A stretch of 6,684 nucleotides of DNA, from contig JBAUWF010000072.1 in the NCBI GenBank assembly GCA_049583635.1, forward strand, positions 1-6,684, given 5' to 3'. The position numbers and the translations under genes are program-made. Under the pieces are notes generated by a model. It had not been told where the DNA came from. It made no database searches and was given only the letters and a program-made list of their open reading frames with translations. This stretch comes from Dokdonella_A sp049583635 (GTDB lineage: Bacteria > Pseudomonadota > Gammaproteobacteria > Xanthomonadales > Rhodanobacteraceae). This document shows positions 6,072 through 6,684 of this stretch, piece after piece. Numbering within the stretch: position 1 is the stretch's first letter; the number at the start of each line of letters is the position of its first letter.

Positions 6072-6684
6072 TCACTTGGCCGCGACATCCGCCGCCCCGG
6101 CGCTGTGCAGACCTTCGACATAGGACGAAAGTGCCGCGATATCGGCATCGCTCAGACGCGAGGCAATCGTCGGCATGATTTTGGCGTGTTCGTCATTGCC
6201 CCAGACCGTGCCGTTCTTCCAGTCCTTGAGCTTGGCCATCACATAATCGGTCCACTGGCCGGCCAAATGCGGGTATGCCGCGCCGGCCATGCCGTGACCA
6301 TCCGGGCCATGACAGGCCATGCACGCGGGGATGTCGCGCGCTGCATCGCCTCCGCGATACAACGCCTGCCCGGTCGAAACCATGGCCTTGTCGGCGACAC
6401 CGGGCAGCACCTGCTTGGCCGCGAAATAAGCACCGATATCGTGCATGTCCTGGGTCGACAACGTGCCGACAAAGCCGACCATGACCGGATTGAGGCGCTT
6501 GCCGCTCTTGAACAATTCGAGCTGGCGCGCGATGTACGCCTCGTTCTGACCGGCCAGCTTGGGATATTGCGGATCGGTCGGGTTGCCATCGATGCCGTGG
6601 CAGGCCCCGCAAGCGGTCGCCTTGGCGGCGCCGGCGGTGGCATCGCCGAGCACGACGCCGGACCCGGACGGGCCGGCCGCAGGT
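6072..6684 (-). CDS. Di-haem cytochrome c4, 5' end cut by window
   Basis: A periplasmic, usually membrane-associated electron carrier with two class I c-type haem domains, passing electrons from the bc1 complex towards terminal oxidases. About 204 codons are visible. The haem sites are CGACHG (CXXCH at 6597-6611) and CMACHGPDG (CXXCH at 6309-6323). Methionines in LNPVMVGFVG and AKIMPTIASRLS, about 40-45 residues after each haem site, are candidate axial ligands. The two halves repeat the same pattern (YPKLAGQ with a helix in the first, YPHLAGQ in the second), as in the cytochrome c4 family. The reading frame is open to the window edge, so the true start and signal peptide lie beyond 6684; the GTG at 6651-6653 is not a credible start because it would leave no export signal. 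Nearly all the expected mature protein is present. It is the first visible gene of the cytochrome/dsbA block. Confidence 0.93.
   Translation of the reverse strand, partial: PAAGPSGSGVVLGDATAGAAKATACGACHGIDGNPTDPQYPKLAGQNEAYIARQLELFKSGKRLNPVMVGFVGTLSTQDMHDIGAYFAAKQVLPGVADKAMVSTGQALYRGGDAARDIPACMACHGPDGHGMAGAAYPHLAGQWTDYVMAKLKDWKNGTVWGNDEHAKIMPTIASRLSDADIAALSSYVEGLHSAGAADVAAK

Noticed and set aside
6651..6653. GTG as the start of cytochrome c4
   Set aside because: The frame continues upstream to the window edge, and starting here would leave a periplasmic haem protein without an export signal.
1..6684. A hidden defence, mobile or otherwise undescribed multi-gene system
   Set aside because: Every long reading frame not explained by the seven genes is antisense to one of them; no integrase, transposase, repeats, CRISPR or toxin-antitoxin pair is visible, and codon character is even across the window.

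Overview
The window looks like an ordinary chromosomal segment of a GC-rich gammaproteobacterium. The best guess is the Xanthomonadales/Lysobacterales, because a cytochrome c4 gene is followed by two tandem dsbA genes, and because an slt gene, an NDUFA9-like gene and cca lie in a row. This placement rests on gene content and protein character, not on a marker gene. All seven protein-coding genes lie on the minus strand, so the biological reading direction is from 6684 down to 1. Both edge genes are cut by the window: cytochrome c4 lacks its 5' end and cca lacks its 3' part.

In transcription order, the first block (6684-4567) is an envelope redox cluster. It holds a di-haem cytochrome c4, then two paralogous periplasmic thiol:disulfide oxidoreductases of the DsbA family, one with a CPAC and one with a CPHC active site. 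Gaps are 97 bp (with a strong hairpin) and 64 bp. A perfect 9-bp GC-rich hairpin just after the second dsbA probably ends this unit. Cytochrome c4 is an electron carrier to terminal oxidases, and DsbA oxidises cysteines of exported proteins, including apocytochromes, so co-location makes sense.

The second block (4470-1) starts with an endonuclease/exonuclease/phosphatase-fold protein of unknown substrate. It is followed almost without a gap by a Slt70-type soluble lytic transglycosylase, then an atypical short-chain dehydrogenase/reductase of the NDUFA9-like family, then the CCA-adding enzyme that matures tRNA 3' ends. Spacings of 4 bp (SDR to cca) and of 3 to 66 bp (EEP to slt, depending on the slt start) suggest co-transcription and translational coupling.

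No gene-free stretch exceeds 100 bp. I see no tRNA or rRNA genes, mobile elements, CRISPR, toxin-antitoxin or defence genes. I found no convincing undescribed system. The points most worth a second look are the divergence of the tandem DsbA pair, the intergenic hairpins, and the conserved but uncharacterised EEP-family gene beside dsbA.
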